A stretch of DNA of 54,130 nucleotides from an uncultured Lachnospiraceae bacterium (GTDB lineage: Bacteria; Bacillota; Clostridia; Lachnospirales; Lachnospiraceae). The stretch spans positions 1 to 54,130 of the forward strand of contig CAJTJY010000024.1 in NCBI GenBank assembly GCA_910576975.1, read 5' to 3'. The notes below the pieces were generated by a model, which saw only the letters and a list, made by a program, of their open reading frames with translations, was not told the origin of the DNA and ran no database searches. Below, piece by piece: positions 33,722 to 42,224 of the stretch (position 1 is the first letter of the stretch; each line of letters starts with the position of its first letter). Both the position numbers and the translations under genes were made by a program.

Positions 33722-34805
33722 GGTATTCCTCCTTTGGCAATGTAAATAAGAATTCTGCGCCGCGGTTGTGATTGCGGGCTGCAATTGCTCCCTTGTGCGC
33801 AGTGATAATGCTATGGCAGATGGACAATCCGATTCCCATGCCTTTGTGAACATCAGAAGAAATCGATTCGGAATAAGTTCCGTCGAAGATGTGTTCCAAA
33901 TATTCTTCGTTGAGTCCGACGCCATGGTCGATAATGCGGAAATAAATGTTGTGGGTGTGATTTTCCACGATAAGCTGAACAGGCTCTTTGGAATGAGAAT
34001 GAAGCGATGCATTTTCTAAAAGGTTGATAAGAACTTGCTCAATCAGCATGGCGTCCATGGGGATCATCAAGATTTCTTTAGGAAGCGTCACGTGGATGTC
34101 GGCATCGGGCAGACGTTTTTTCAGTCGGGTGAGGGATTCTGCCACAACCTCGTCCACAACTTCAAGAGAAGTGTTTAGTTTCGAGCCGTCCGCTTGTATT
34201 TGAGTGACGGAAAGAAGGTTTTCCACCATATTTAAAAGCCAGCTTGCGTCATCATGGATGTTATGGATCAATTCCTGACGTTCTTGCGCCTTGTAGCTTT
34301 CCCATTGTTCTTGTAAGGAAGCGCTGGCGCCTAGGATGCCTGTCAGCGGCGTGCGCAGATCATGAGATACGGCGCGCAGGAGATTGGCGCGCAGCTTTTC
34401 TTTCTCTGCCTCTAAAAGCTGCTTTTCATGGGAAGCAATGAGATCGGACTGCTGTTTCATGTGAGTGGTGGTCGCACTGGTGGCAATTGAAAGGAAAAAC
34501 ATGCACAGAAAAGTAAATGGATAGTCAGGGAGGGAAAAGTTAATGCTAAAATAGGGGTATGTAAAAAAACAATTAATAAAAATAACTCCAACGATAGAAG
34601 CCAGAATACCATAGATATATCCAGTGGTATGCCTGGCAGTGGTAATAATGCCAATGATATAGAATAGAGCGATATTTGCAGGATTGTCTGAAACCTGGAA
34701 AAACAAAGTGAAAGTAAGCCCGGTAGTCAGAACCAGCAATCCTGCTGCTATGAGCAAATTTTGTGGAAATTGTCTTTGCTTTGAAATGGTTGTATTTTTT
34801 GTCAT
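33714..34805 (-). CDS. KdpD-like sensor histidine kinase lacking the N-terminal KdpD domain
   Basis: A 363-residue kinase. Four TM helices of a DUF4118-type sensor (residues about 17-112) are followed by HisKA with H148 in RAVSHDLRTPLTG, and a HATPase with NLLENASLHS (N box) and GMGIGLSIC (G box). Full KdpD has an additional ~400-residue cytosolic N-terminus (UspA-like and K+-sensing) that is absent. ATG 34805 has AGAGG upstream. It is first in a two-gene operon with the regulator. Confidence 0.85.
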   Translation of the reverse strand: MTKNTTISKQRQFPQNLLIAAGLLVLTTGLTFTLFFQVSDNPANIALFYIIGIITTARHTTGYIYGILASIVGVIFINCFFTYPYFSINFSLPDYPFTFLCMFFLSIATSATTTHMKQQSDLIASHEKQLLEAEKEKLRANLLRAVSHDLRTPLTGILGASASLQEQWESYKAQERQELIHNIHDDASWLLNMVENLLSVTQIQADGSKLNTSLEVVDEVVAESLTRLKKRLPDADIHVTLPKEILMIPMDAMLIEQVLINLLENASLHSHSKEPVQLIVENHTHNIYFRIIDHGVGLNEEYLEHIFDGTYSESISSDVHKGMGIGLSICHSIITAHKGAIAARNHNRGAEFLFTLPKEEYHE

Positions 34806-34893
34806 TAGAACCTCTTTTCCAGCTTTATCACTTGTGGGTATCAATTTTAATGTATCATGAAGCAGGAAGAGATTTCAAGAAAGAAGAAAAATT

Positions 34894-34910
34894 TTAACAA
34901 GATTTTAACA
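34894..34910. promoter_or_regulatory. Direct-repeat box of OmpR/PhoP type
   Basis: TTAACA-N5-TTAACA (34894-34899, 34905-34910), an 11-bp-period direct repeat as used by PhoB/PhoP/OmpR regulators. It lies between the divergent kinase operon and trxA, 89 bp from the kinase start. Autoregulation by the neighbouring regulator is the natural reading, but this is inference. Confidence 0.5.
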
Positions 34911-34917
34911 AAAAGTG

Positions 34918-34946
34918 TGACTCAGAATTAGAGATTGTGGTATAAT
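34918..34946 (+). promoter_or_regulatory. trxA promoter
   Basis: Consensus TATAAT (34941-34946) with a poor -35 (TGACTC, 34918-34923) at 17 bp. The OmpR-type direct repeat ends 7 bp before that -35, which suits an activator-dependent promoter. Confidence 0.5.
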
Positions 34947-34985
34947 CATATCATTAAAAAATAATAGGAAGAGGAGAAGAAGGAT

Positions 34986-35300
34986 ATGGCAGCGATAAAA
35001 ATTACAGTGGAAAATTTTGAAACAGAAGTGATCAATAGCAAAGAACCTGTCTTAGTAGATTTTTGGGCAACCTGGTGCGGACCATGCCAGATGCAGGGAC
35101 CTGTGATCGAACAGGCGTCAGAAGAATTTGCAGGAAAGGTCAAGGTTGGAAAGCTCAATGTGGATGAAGAAGGCGAATTGGCACAGAAGTATGGGGTGAT
35201 GAGCATCCCGACGCTGATTTTGTTCAAGGAAGGCGAGGCAGTGAAAAAGGAAGTGGGCTTTCATTCTATGGACCAGCTCAAAAATTTGATACAATCATAA
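34986..35300 (+). CDS. trxA: Thioredoxin
   Basis: A 104-residue thioredoxin with the redox motif WCGPC (C31, C34), the buried Asp and the cis-proline in SIPTL. It is a general disulfide reductant; no reductase gene is next to it. GGAAGAGGAGAAGAAGG precedes ATG 34986. It is followed by a promoter and then a terminator-like hairpin. Confidence 0.95.
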   Translation: MAAIKITVENFETEVINSKEPVLVDFWATWCGPCQMQGPVIEQASEEFAGKVKVGKLNVDEEGELAQKYGVMSIPTLILFKEGEAVKKEVGFHSMDQLKNLIQS

Positions 35301-35301
35301 C

Positions 35302-35330
35302 TTGACGGATGTAGCAAGAGACTTTATAAT
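35302..35330 (+). promoter_or_regulatory. Strong sigma-A promoter downstream of trxA
   Basis: TTGACG (35302-35307), 17-bp spacer, TATAAT (35325-35330), immediately after the trxA stop and about 390 bp upstream of recA. It does not belong to recA's own SOS promoter and drives transcription into a gene-free, structured region. Confidence 0.65.
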
Positions 35331-35331
35331 G

Positions 35332-35380
35332 AAAGACAGTTACTAGTGTGTCAGCACACGAAGCGTAGCTGTCTTTTTTC
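35332..35380 (+). terminator. trxA terminator-like hairpin
   Basis: AAAGACAG (35332-35339) pairs with CTGTCTTT (35369-35376), enclosing a smaller GTGTG-TCA-GCACAC stem, and TTTC-TTTTC follows. It would end trxA transcripts; the promoter just upstream would start inside its left arm (about 35337), so that RNA would lack most of the stem. Confidence 0.6.
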
Positions 35381-35600
35381 TTTTCCTCAGACGAATCGTT
35401 CTTGTGACTATAGGGACGAGCTTCGTATTTCTGGCTGCGTCTTGCAGCTTCTTAACGATAATGTGACAGTTCTGATATCGCCAGCATTGGGGCGAATCGT
35501 GCTAAGCGTCCTGTGGGCATGCGTCAATGAGCACTGATAAATATGCCGCAAGCGAAACGCTCCTTTAGTCTTCTAGACAGGAGGTTGGTGGCTCATTTAA
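35337..35600 (+). ncRNA. Candidate structured RNA upstream of recA
   Basis: This gene-free stretch follows a good promoter and shows several possible helices: ACGAA...TTCGT (around 35391-35430), GCTGC-GTCTT-GCAGC (around 35442-35456), and nested AGCGT...ACGCT and GGCAT...ATGCC (around 35505-35552). No ORF with a ribosome site is supported. It could be a small RNA or a leader that continues into recA. I do not recognise an RNA family. Confidence 0.3.
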
Positions 35601-35650
35601 GGGCATGTTCTGAGCTGTTGCAATATTACAGAAAATTTCCAGAAAAACAG

Positions 35651-35698
35651 TTGACAATTTTTAGATATTGTATTACTATAGAAACGAACATAAGTTCG
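35651..35698 (+). promoter_or_regulatory. recA promoter with LexA (SOS) box
   Basis: TTGACA (35651-35656), 17-bp spacer, TACTAT (35674-35679), then CGAACATAAGTTCG (35685-35698), a perfect match to the Gram-positive LexA box CGAAC-N4-GTTCG just after the -10. LexA repression and DNA-damage induction of recA-recX follow from established knowledge. Confidence 0.88.
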
Positions 35699-35718
35699 CA
35701 ATAAAAAGGAGAATGAAT

Positions 35719-36924
35719 ATGGCGAAAGAAGATAAATCAAAGGTATTAGATATTCCTGGAACGAAAGAAGAAAAATTAAAAGCGCTAGATGCGGCGATTT
35801 CCAAAATTGAGAAGGACTATGGCAAGGGCTCAGTGATGAAGCTTGGAGAATCAGCAAAGAATATGAATGTGGAGGCAATTCCCACCGGATGTCTGAGCCT
35901 TGACTTGGCGTTGGGAGTAGGCGGCGTGCCCAAGGGGAGGATCATCGAGGTATATGGACCGGAGTCTAGCGGCAAGACCACGGTCGCTTTGCATATGGTG
36001 GCGGAGGTTCAAAAGAACGGAGGAATTGCAGGGTTTATTGATGCGGAACATGCGCTGGACCCGGTGTATGCCAAGAATATAGGCGTTAATATTGATGATC
36101 TTTACATATCGCAGCCGGATAATGGAGAACAGGCGCTGGAGATTACAGAAACCATGGTGCGTTCTGGAGCGGTGGACATTGTAATTGTGGATTCAGTGGC
36201 AGCCTTAGTGCCTAAGGCGGAGATCGATGGAGACATGGGAGACTCTCATGTGGGGTTACAAGCCCGTTTGATGTCACAGGCGCTGCGGAAGCTGACTTCA
36301 GTCATCAGCAAGACGAACTGTATTGTAATATTTATCAACCAGCTTCGTGAAAAGGTGGGCGTGATGTTTGGAAGTCCTGAGACCACCACTGGAGGGCGGG
36401 CGCTGAAGTTTTATGCTTCGGTACGTCTGGATGTAAGAAGAATCGAAACGTTGAAACAGGCAGGAGAATTTATCGGAAACCGTACCAGAGTGAAAGTGGT
36501 CAAGAATAAGGTGGCGCCGCCGTTTAAAGAGGCGGAATTTGACATTATGTTTGGGCAGGGGATTTCCAGAGAAGGAGATCTTTTGGATATCGCTGTTAAA
36601 ATGGACATAATCAATAAGTCGGGAGCGTGGTTTGCTTATAATGGCACGAAGATCGGACAGGGCAGAGAGAATGCCAAGAAATATTTGAGTGAAAATGAAG
36701 AAGTTTGCAAGGAAGTGGATGACAAGGTAAGAACCCAGGTATTGGCGAAAGGAGAGGAAGAACAGTCAAAGGATAAGGAGGGCGATTCGTCCAAGGGCAA
36801 AGACGCAGCTTCGTCCGATAAGACAAAAAAGAAAGAAGCGTCAGACTCCGATAAGTCAAAAGAGAAAGAAGCAAAGGCAGTAGATAAACCGCAGAGCCAG
36901 GCAGAGCCAGCAGAACAGGCATAG
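35719..36924 (+). CDS. recA: Recombinase A
   Basis: A 401-residue RecA, the strand-exchange ATPase and LexA co-protease. Walker A is GPESSGKTT (80-88), and the L2-type loop NQLREKVGVMFGSPETTTGG is intact. After the core (about residue 344) comes an unusual ~57-residue tail of mostly Lys, Ser, Asp and Glu (KDKEGDSS ... KKKEASDSDKS), well beyond the usual short acidic tail. AAGGAG at 35706-35711 suits ATG 35719 rather than the ATG at 35713. recX follows after 15 bp. Confidence 0.97.
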   Translation: MAKEDKSKVLDIPGTKEEKLKALDAAISKIEKDYGKGSVMKLGESAKNMNVEAIPTGCLSLDLALGVGGVPKGRIIEVYGPESSGKTTVALHMVAEVQKNGGIAGFIDAEHALDPVYAKNIGVNIDDLYISQPDNGEQALEITETMVRSGAVDIVIVDSVAALVPKAEIDGDMGDSHVGLQARLMSQALRKLTSVISKTNCIVIFINQLREKVGVMFGSPETTTGGRALKFYASVRLDVRRIETLKQAGEFIGNRTRVKVVKNKVAPPFKEAEFDIMFGQGISREGDLLDIAVKMDIINKSGAWFAYNGTKIGQGRENAKKYLSENEEVCKEVDDKVRTQVLAKGEEEQSKDKEGDSSKGKDAASSDKTKKKEASDSDKSKEKEAKAVDKPQSQAEPAEQA

Positions 36925-36939
36925 GAGAGGGACGACAGT

Positions 36940-37545
36940 ATGCAGATTATGGAGATTGCTGAGCTGGATAAGAAACGCATGCGCATTGTCCTAGAGGACA
37001 GGAGTAGTTTTGCTTTATATAAGGGAGAAGCGAGGCAATATGGCCTGCAGCAAGGCGAGGAGCTTTCGGAGGAACTTTTTGAGGAGATTTGCGAGAAAGT
37101 CTTGGTAAAAAGGGCAAGAAAAAGAGCTATGCATCTGTTGCAACGCATGGACCGGACAGAGGCCCAGATCAGAACGAAGCTTGCGCTTGGATTATATCCC
37201 GATGATGTCATTGATAGCGCCGTCGATTATGTGAAAGGATACCGCTATGTGGATGATCTGCGCTATGCGCAGAATTATGTGAGGAACCATAAAGAAAAAA
37301 AGAGCCGGCGCAAAATATACATGGAGCTACTTGGAAGAGGCATTTCGAGCGAATTGGCACAGCAGGCAGTCGAAGAAGAGTTTCAGCAGGAAAATGAGGA
37401 GCAACTAATACGGCAATGGATTGAAAAGAAAAAATATTCCCCACAGACCGCCGATTTAAAAGAAAAGCAGCGGATGTGCCAGTTTCTAATGAGGAAAGGT
37501 TTTGCTTTGAATGACATATTGCGTACGTTAGAACACTTGACATAA
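36940..37545 (+). CDS. recX: RecA-modulating protein RecX
   Basis: A 201-residue RecX, which binds RecA filaments and tempers recombinase activity. It has the family's three-helix repeats (e.g. RTEAQIRTKLALGLYPDDVID, then YVDDLRYAQNYVR). It is 15 bp downstream of recA and so under the same SOS promoter. AGGAGAGGG precedes ATG 36940. Confidence 0.93.
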   Translation: MQIMEIAELDKKRMRIVLEDRSSFALYKGEARQYGLQQGEELSEELFEEICEKVLVKRARKRAMHLLQRMDRTEAQIRTKLALGLYPDDVIDSAVDYVKGYRYVDDLRYAQNYVRNHKEKKSRRKIYMELLGRGISSELAQQAVEEEFQQENEEQLIRQWIEKKKYSPQTADLKEKQRMCQFLMRKGFALNDILRTLEHLT

Positions 37546-37591
37546 GAAAAAAAAAAGTATAAAATCAATATGTTGTGATACATGTCATCAG

Positions 37592-37615
37592 ACTGCATGA
37601 TAATCATGCAGTTTA
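37592..37615 (+). terminator. Hairpin after recX
   Basis: A 10-bp near-perfect dyad ACTGCATGAT / ATCATGCAGT (37592-37601, 37603-37612) followed by TTA. The U tract is short, so it is a modest terminator between recX and rny. Confidence 0.45.
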
Positions 37616-37692
37616 TGGTATGTGGCAGGCATATGTATAAACGGGAATGTTTTATGATATGTACAATGAAAACTAAATAAGGAGGTGCTCCT

Positions 37693-39249
37693 GTGCCAGA
37701 ATTTTTAATCGCTGTAGTTGCTGTAGTAGTCACGTTAATTATCGCTGTACCTATTACTTACTTTTCTACGATTGCATACCGCAAACGTGTGGCAGATTCC
37801 AAGATTGGAAGTGCGGAAGAGAAAGCAAGACAAATAATAGATGAAGCTGTCAAGACTGCTGAAAATAAAAAGCGGGAATCCATGCTGGAGATCAAGGAAG
37901 AATCTATTCGCAGCAAGAATGAGATTGACAAAGAGATTAAAGAACGCCGGAATGAGATTCAGCGCAATGAGCGACGCATTATTCAGAAAGAAGAAAATCT
38001 GGATAAAAAGTTAGAGTCCATCGAGAAGAAAGAAGCAGGTTTTGCGGCGAAAGAAGAAGAGATTAACAGACAGAAAGCAGAAGTTACAAGGCTACACGAA
38101 GAACGAGTGCAGGAACTGGAAAGAATCTCAGGATTAACCTCTGAACAGGCAAAAGATTATCTTTTAAAAATGATTGAAGATGATGTGAAGCTTGATACTG
38201 CAAAATTAATTAAGGAAATGGAAATCAAAGCGAAAGAGGAAGCAGGAAAGAAAGCAAAGGAATATATTGTAACTGCTATTCAAAAATGTGCTGCAGACCA
38301 TGTGTCTGAGACTACGATTTCTGTAGTGCAGCTTCCAAATGATGAGATGAAGGGACGGATTATCGGAAGAGAAGGAAGGAACATCCGCACGCTAGAGACG
38401 ATGACGGGCGTGGATTTGATTATTGACGATACCCCGGAAGCCGTGATACTCTCAGGCTTTGATCCCATCCGACGGGAAATTGCCCGTATTGCTCTGGAAA
38501 AATTAATCGTCGATGGACGTATTCATCCGGCTAGAATCGAAGAAATGGTGGAGAAAGCCCAAAAGGAAGTGGAAGTCATGATTCGAGAGGAAGGAGAGAC
38601 GTCAGCGTTAGAAGTTGGCGTACATGGAATTCATCCAGAACTTCTCCGCTTGCTTGGAAAGATGAAATTCAGGACAAGTTATGGGCAGAATGCACTGAAA
38701 CATTCCATTGAGGTAGCTCAAATCTCAGGATTGCTTGCGGCAGAGATCGGCGTGGATGTAAGGCAGGCAAAGCGTGCTGGATTACTTCACGATATTGGAA
38801 AATCTGTTGACCATGAGGTGGAAGGCTCCCATATTCAGATTGGCGTGGACTTATGTAGGAAATACAAGGAAAGCCCGACAATTATTAATGCAGTAGAAGC
38901 GCATCACGGAGATGTGGAGGCACAGTCTCTGATTGCATGTCTGGTACAAGCGGCAGATGCTATTTCCGCAGCCAGACCAGGAGCAAGAAGAGAGACGCTG
39001 GAAACATATTCAAACAGGCTGAAGCAGTTGGAAGACATAGCTAACGGCTTTAAAGGCGTTGATAAATCCTTTGCTATTCAGGCGGGTAGAGAGATTCGGA
39101 TCATGGTAGTTCCAGATCAGATTAGCGATGCAGACATGGTTCTGCTTGCGCGCGATATTTCCAAGCAGATTGAGAATGACTTGGAATATCCAGGTCAGAT
39201 CAAAATCAACGTTATTCGTGAATCACGCGTGACTGAGTATGCCAGGTAA
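37693..39249 (+). CDS. rny: Ribonuclease Y
   Basis: A 518-residue membrane-anchored endoribonuclease that initiates mRNA decay in Firmicutes. It has an N-terminal TM helix (about 3-24), a long charged coiled coil (about 35-195), a KH domain (GRIIGREGRNIRTLE), and an HD domain with LLHDIGKSVDHE. The start is GTG 37693 with GGAGG 7 bases upstream. It stands alone between recX and nudF. Confidence 0.95.
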   Translation: MPEFLIAVVAVVVTLIIAVPITYFSTIAYRKRVADSKIGSAEEKARQIIDEAVKTAENKKRESMLEIKEESIRSKNEIDKEIKERRNEIQRNERRIIQKEENLDKKLESIEKKEAGFAAKEEEINRQKAEVTRLHEERVQELERISGLTSEQAKDYLLKMIEDDVKLDTAKLIKEMEIKAKEEAGKKAKEYIVTAIQKCAADHVSETTISVVQLPNDEMKGRIIGREGRNIRTLETMTGVDLIIDDTPEAVILSGFDPIRREIARIALEKLIVDGRIHPARIEEMVEKAQKEVEVMIREEGETSALEVGVHGIHPELLRLLGKMKFRTSYGQNALKHSIEVAQISGLLAAEIGVDVRQAKRAGLLHDIGKSVDHEVEGSHIQIGVDLCRKYKESPTIINAVEAHHGDVEAQSLIACLVQAADAISAARPGARRETLETYSNRLKQLEDIANGFKGVDKSFAIQAGREIRIMVVPDQISDADMVLLARDISKQIENDLEYPGQIKINVIRESRVTEYAR

Positions 39250-39315
39250 CAGCGACATATAGGGAAGGTGCAGGCGCCCATTTTCTGGGCTGCCTTGCTA
39301 CGACCAGATAATAAG

Positions 39316-39346
39316 AACCGTCAACAGCTTTGTTGGCGGTTTTCTG
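39316..39346 (+). terminator. rny terminator
   Basis: A 10-bp stem AACCGTCAAC / GTTGGCGGTT (39316-39325, 39332-39341, one G-T pair) and a TTCTG tail, 66 bases after the rny stop and just before the nudF ribosome site. Confidence 0.6.
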
Positions 39347-39368
39347 TATTTTCATAAGGAGGAAGAAG

Positions 39369-39914
39369 ATGGAACAATTAGAAATAAAGCGTGTAAAACG
39401 GGTGTTGGAACATCAAGGATCTATTTTGGACATTTATACGGATTATATGGAACTTCCAGATGGAAAGGTTGAAAAGTGGGATTATGTAGAACATCGCAAA
39501 GGAGCAGCGGCGGTGGTTCCAGTTTTGCCTGACGGAAAGATTCTCATGGTGCGGCAGTATCGTAATGCGTTGGAACGCGTGACTCTGGAAATACCTGCAG
39601 GAGCGAGAGATTTTGTGACAGAGCCGACGATAGAGTGTGCCTCCAGAGAATTGGAAGAGGAGACAGGGTATCGCTGCGACAACCTTGAATTTTTGTTGTC
39701 CCTGCGCACCACGGTTGCCTTTTGTAATGAGATGGTGGACGTATATGTGGCACGAAACCTAGTGCCTGCAAAACAACATTTGGACGATGGTGAATTTATT
39801 GAATTGGAACAGCACTCTCTGGAGGAACTCTGCCAATTGATTTACCAGGGAGTGATTCAGGACGGCAAGACAGTGGCGGCGATTATGGCATATAAAAATA
39901 AATATCAGAAATAG
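39369..39914 (+). CDS. nudF: Nudix hydrolase (ADP-ribose pyrophosphatase type)
   Basis: A 181-residue Nudix protein with the ADP-ribose pyrophosphatase layout. The Nudix helix reads ECASRELEEETGY with the catalytic REL-x-EE-x-G core. The loop before it has one extra residue (G-x6-E instead of G-x5-E), and the preceding EIPAGARDF fits NudF. It hydrolyses ADP-ribose to AMP and ribose 5-phosphate; the exact substrate is inferred. GGAGG precedes ATG 39369; the open frame further upstream lies in the rny terminator. Its position before spoIIM and xerD matches the yqkG-spoIIM-ripX order in Bacillus. Confidence 0.88.
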   Translation: MEQLEIKRVKRVLEHQGSILDIYTDYMELPDGKVEKWDYVEHRKGAAAVVPVLPDGKILMVRQYRNALERVTLEIPAGARDFVTEPTIECASRELEEETGYRCDNLEFLLSLRTTVAFCNEMVDVYVARNLVPAKQHLDDGEFIELEQHSLEELCQLIYQGVIQDGKTVAAIMAYKNKYQK

Positions 39915-39984
39915 AAAAAACGGACAAAGGATAATTTTTTTCATGAGCCCCGCATAAAATAGAAAAAAACAATTGAGGCGGCAT

Positions 39985-40620
39985 ATGAAAAAAAGGTGGA
40001 GTTTGTATTTGAAGCGCCGAGAGGGGATTCTGCCAGGAAAGCCTTTGGGAATTCGCTTGATGCAGGCAGGGCTTTTGGGAACGTTTGTGGCAGGGATTTT
40101 TATGGCAAACCTGATGGGCAGGGAAGCAGTTTCCAATGCAGGAATCTTAAATGATTATTTTGTGGAAAAGTTTCAATACACAGACATTAACGGAGAGAAT
40201 CTCTTTTTCTACATTATTGGGGAACGTCTTCCCTTGCTATTGCTCTTATGCATGTTAGCGTTTACTTCTTTCGGCATAGTTGCCGGCCTGTTGATGATTG
40301 GATGGCAGGGGTTTTCAGTCGGGTTTATGCTTGCGGTAGCTATTGCAAAATATGGCATAAAGGGCATTTTGCTGATACTGGGAGGGCTGTTTCCGCAATA
40401 TTTGTTCTATGTTCCAGTTTATGTAATATATTGCTGGCTGACAATCTATTTGAGGCAGCGGCTATATTGGGGAGTGCAGGAGCAAACAGCAAGACGACGT
40501 TACGTGTATGGTGCAGGACTGATGGCGGTGATTGGATTATTGCTTTTGTTTCTGTCAGGAATATTTTTAGAGAGTTATGTAAATCCTTTCATCTTAAAAA
40601 AAATATTAAATTTTTTTTAA
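39985..40620 (+). CDS. spoIIM: Stage II sporulation protein M family
   Basis: A 211-residue integral membrane protein with about five TM helices, beginning with a basic head (KKRWSLYLKRREG). SpoIIM acts with SpoIID and SpoIIP in septal thinning and engulfment of the forespore. The conserved central FFYIIGERLPLLLLL and GFSVGFMLAVAI segments fit the DUF95 family. GAGGCGG precedes ATG 39985. A SpoIID-family gene occurs separately at 20.2 kb. Confidence 0.85.
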   Translation: MKKRWSLYLKRREGILPGKPLGIRLMQAGLLGTFVAGIFMANLMGREAVSNAGILNDYFVEKFQYTDINGENLFFYIIGERLPLLLLLCMLAFTSFGIVAGLLMIGWQGFSVGFMLAVAIAKYGIKGILLILGGLFPQYLFYVPVYVIYCWLTIYLRQRLYWGVQEQTARRRYVYGAGLMAVIGLLLLFLSGIFLESYVNPFILKKILNFF

Positions 40621-40712
40621 GGAAATATTACAAGATATAGGTTTGTGCCAGGAGCTTTTGCCGATATGTTGTATCAGGCCGCGAAACCTGGAAAAATGGG
40701 GAAAAATACTAT

Positions 40713-40741
40713 TTGCTTTTCTGTAAGGATATCATTATAAT
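40713..40741 (+). promoter_or_regulatory. xerD promoter
   Basis: TTGCTT (40713-40718), 17-bp spacer, TATAAT (40736-40741), about 60 bp upstream of xerD. Confidence 0.6.
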
Positions 40742-40799
40742 GTATTCTGTCAGGAAGCTTAGGCAGTTGATAGAAAAATACAGGCAGGGTAGTTAACGT

Positions 40800-41705
40800 A
40801 TGACAGAAGAGATTCTAGGATTTATCCAGTACATGAAAGAGGTTCGCAAGACCTCGGAAAATACATCTGTATCTTATGAGCGGGATCTGAGGAAAATGAA
40901 TCAGTATTTTGCGGACCAGGGAATAGAAAAAGCGGATCAGATAACCATCACAGGATTGAATTCGTATATTTTGTTTTTGGAAAAACAGGGCAGAAAGCCT
41001 GCAACAATTTCTAGGAACATTGCGTCGCTGAAAGCTTTTTTTCAGTATTTGCTGAAAGTGGGACGTATCAAGCAAAATATCGCTGAGGAATTGAAAGCGC
41101 CCAGGGTGGAGAAAAAGGCGCCTGCCATTTTGACAGAAGATGAAACGCTTCGATTGCTGGCGCAGGCAAAAGGCGATTCCCCCAAAAGTCTTCGGGACAG
41201 GGCAATGATGGAGCTGCTTTATGCTACGGGGATCCGCGTTTCAGAATTGATATCGCTTAAGATTTCCGATGTAAATTTGCAGATGGAATATATCAATTGC
41301 AAAGACGGAGCGAGGGAACGGATTATTCCGTTTGGTTCCGTGGCAGCGCAGGCTTTGGAGATGTATTTGCATAAAGGACGCCAGGCTTTGCTCTCAGGTG
41401 AAGGCGGTGATTTTTTGTTTACCAATTGTTCGGGACAGGCTATGAGCCGGCAGGGATTTTGGAAGCTGATTAAAGCATATGGAAAAAAGGCTGGCATTAC
41501 TGGGGAACTGACGCCTCACACGTTGCGACATTCTTTTGCGGTCCACCTGGTTAGCAATGGCGCAGATCTTCATTCCGTACAAGAAATGCTTGGACATGCT
41601 GATATCTCGACCACTCAGATGTATGTGCAGATGGGGCAGAAACGAATAAGGGAAGTATATACGAAGGCGCATCCAAGAGAAAGAGAAGCGCTTATTGGGA
41701 AATAG
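40800..41705 (+). CDS. xerD: Site-specific tyrosine recombinase XerD
   Basis: A 301-residue recombinase with a SAM-like N-domain (residues 1-90) and a complete catalytic set: R146, K168, H240, R243, H266, Y275 (LGHADISTTQMY). It resolves chromosome dimers at dif with a XerC partner. Length and position after spoIIM favour a housekeeping XerD over an integrase. The ribosome site is weak (AGGCAGGG, far upstream). Its 3' end forms the left arm of the terminator. Confidence 0.92.
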   Translation: MTEEILGFIQYMKEVRKTSENTSVSYERDLRKMNQYFADQGIEKADQITITGLNSYILFLEKQGRKPATISRNIASLKAFFQYLLKVGRIKQNIAEELKAPRVEKKAPAILTEDETLRLLAQAKGDSPKSLRDRAMMELLYATGIRVSELISLKISDVNLQMEYINCKDGARERIIPFGSVAAQALEMYLHKGRQALLSGEGGDFLFTNCSGQAMSRQGFWKLIKAYGKKAGITGELTPHTLRHSFAVHLVSNGADLHSVQEMLGHADISTTQMYVQMGQKRIREVYTKAHPREREALIGK

Positions 41706-41731
41706 AATTGCCAATAAGCGCTTCTTTTTTG
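41684..41731 (+). terminator. xerD terminator overlapping the stop codon
   Basis: A perfect 15-bp stem (AGAAGCGCTTATTGG at 41684-41698, its complement at 41711-41725) with a 12-nt loop that includes the TAG stop, followed by TTTTTTG. Confidence 0.9.
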
Positions 41732-41859
41732 CAATATAGCAAATAACATTGAAATTGCCTTTATGATAAAGCTCTCCATCCAGGATTTTATCTTAAACCT
41801 TGTCAATTATTACAAAAACTAGCTGTTTGTGCCAAAAAGCGCACAGAATGGAGGAAATT

Positions 41860-42120
41860 ATGAATCGAGACAGTGTAACGCAGATAATGAGATTGAGTGA
41901 TGCTCAGAAGAAACAGATGATCGGTGAAATAAAAGCTTTTTATCTGGATGTCAGAGGAGAAGAGATAGGAATGATTGAACAGCAGCAGATTTTAGATTTG
42001 TTTTGCGAACATATGGCTCCGATTATTTATAATAAAGCGCTAGATGATGCGCAATATTGGTATAAACAACAGATGGAAAATTTATCATTAGATTATTATA
42101 TGTTGTATAAAGATTTTTGA
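41860..42120 (+). CDS. DUF2164 family protein
   Basis: An 86-residue acidic helical protein matching DUF2164: KKQMIGEIKAFYLDVRGEEIG then LLDLF-like and YNKALDDAQYWY. Function is unknown. ATG 41860 has GGAGG upstream; the upstream in-frame ATG at 41800 lacks one. It stands alone between the xerD terminator and the Crp gene. Confidence 0.75.
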   Translation: MNRDSVTQIMRLSDAQKKQMIGEIKAFYLDVRGEEIGMIEQQQILDLFCEHMAPIIYNKALDDAQYWYKQQMENLSLDYYMLYKDF

Positions 42121-42224
42121 ATTTCAAACGTATCATGTCCTTGCAAAAGGAAAATCATCGGAGGATTGTTTCTTAATAGAAGATATGAGTCTGACATGTC
42201 AGGGAGGGGAATGCTATTTTGCTT

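Noticed and set aside
33011..34805. True KdpDE potassium system
   Set aside because: The kinase lacks the N-terminal KdpD region and no kdpFABC genes are adjacent, so the name is kept only as a similarity.
35332..35380. trxA hairpin as a family member because of GTCAGCACACG
   Set aside because: It shares only a few bases with the TGTCGCACG arms and works better as a plain terminator.
40800..41705. Tyrosine recombinase as a phage or island integrase
   Set aside because: Length, complete Xer-type residues and the nudF-spoIIM-xerD gene order indicate housekeeping XerD.
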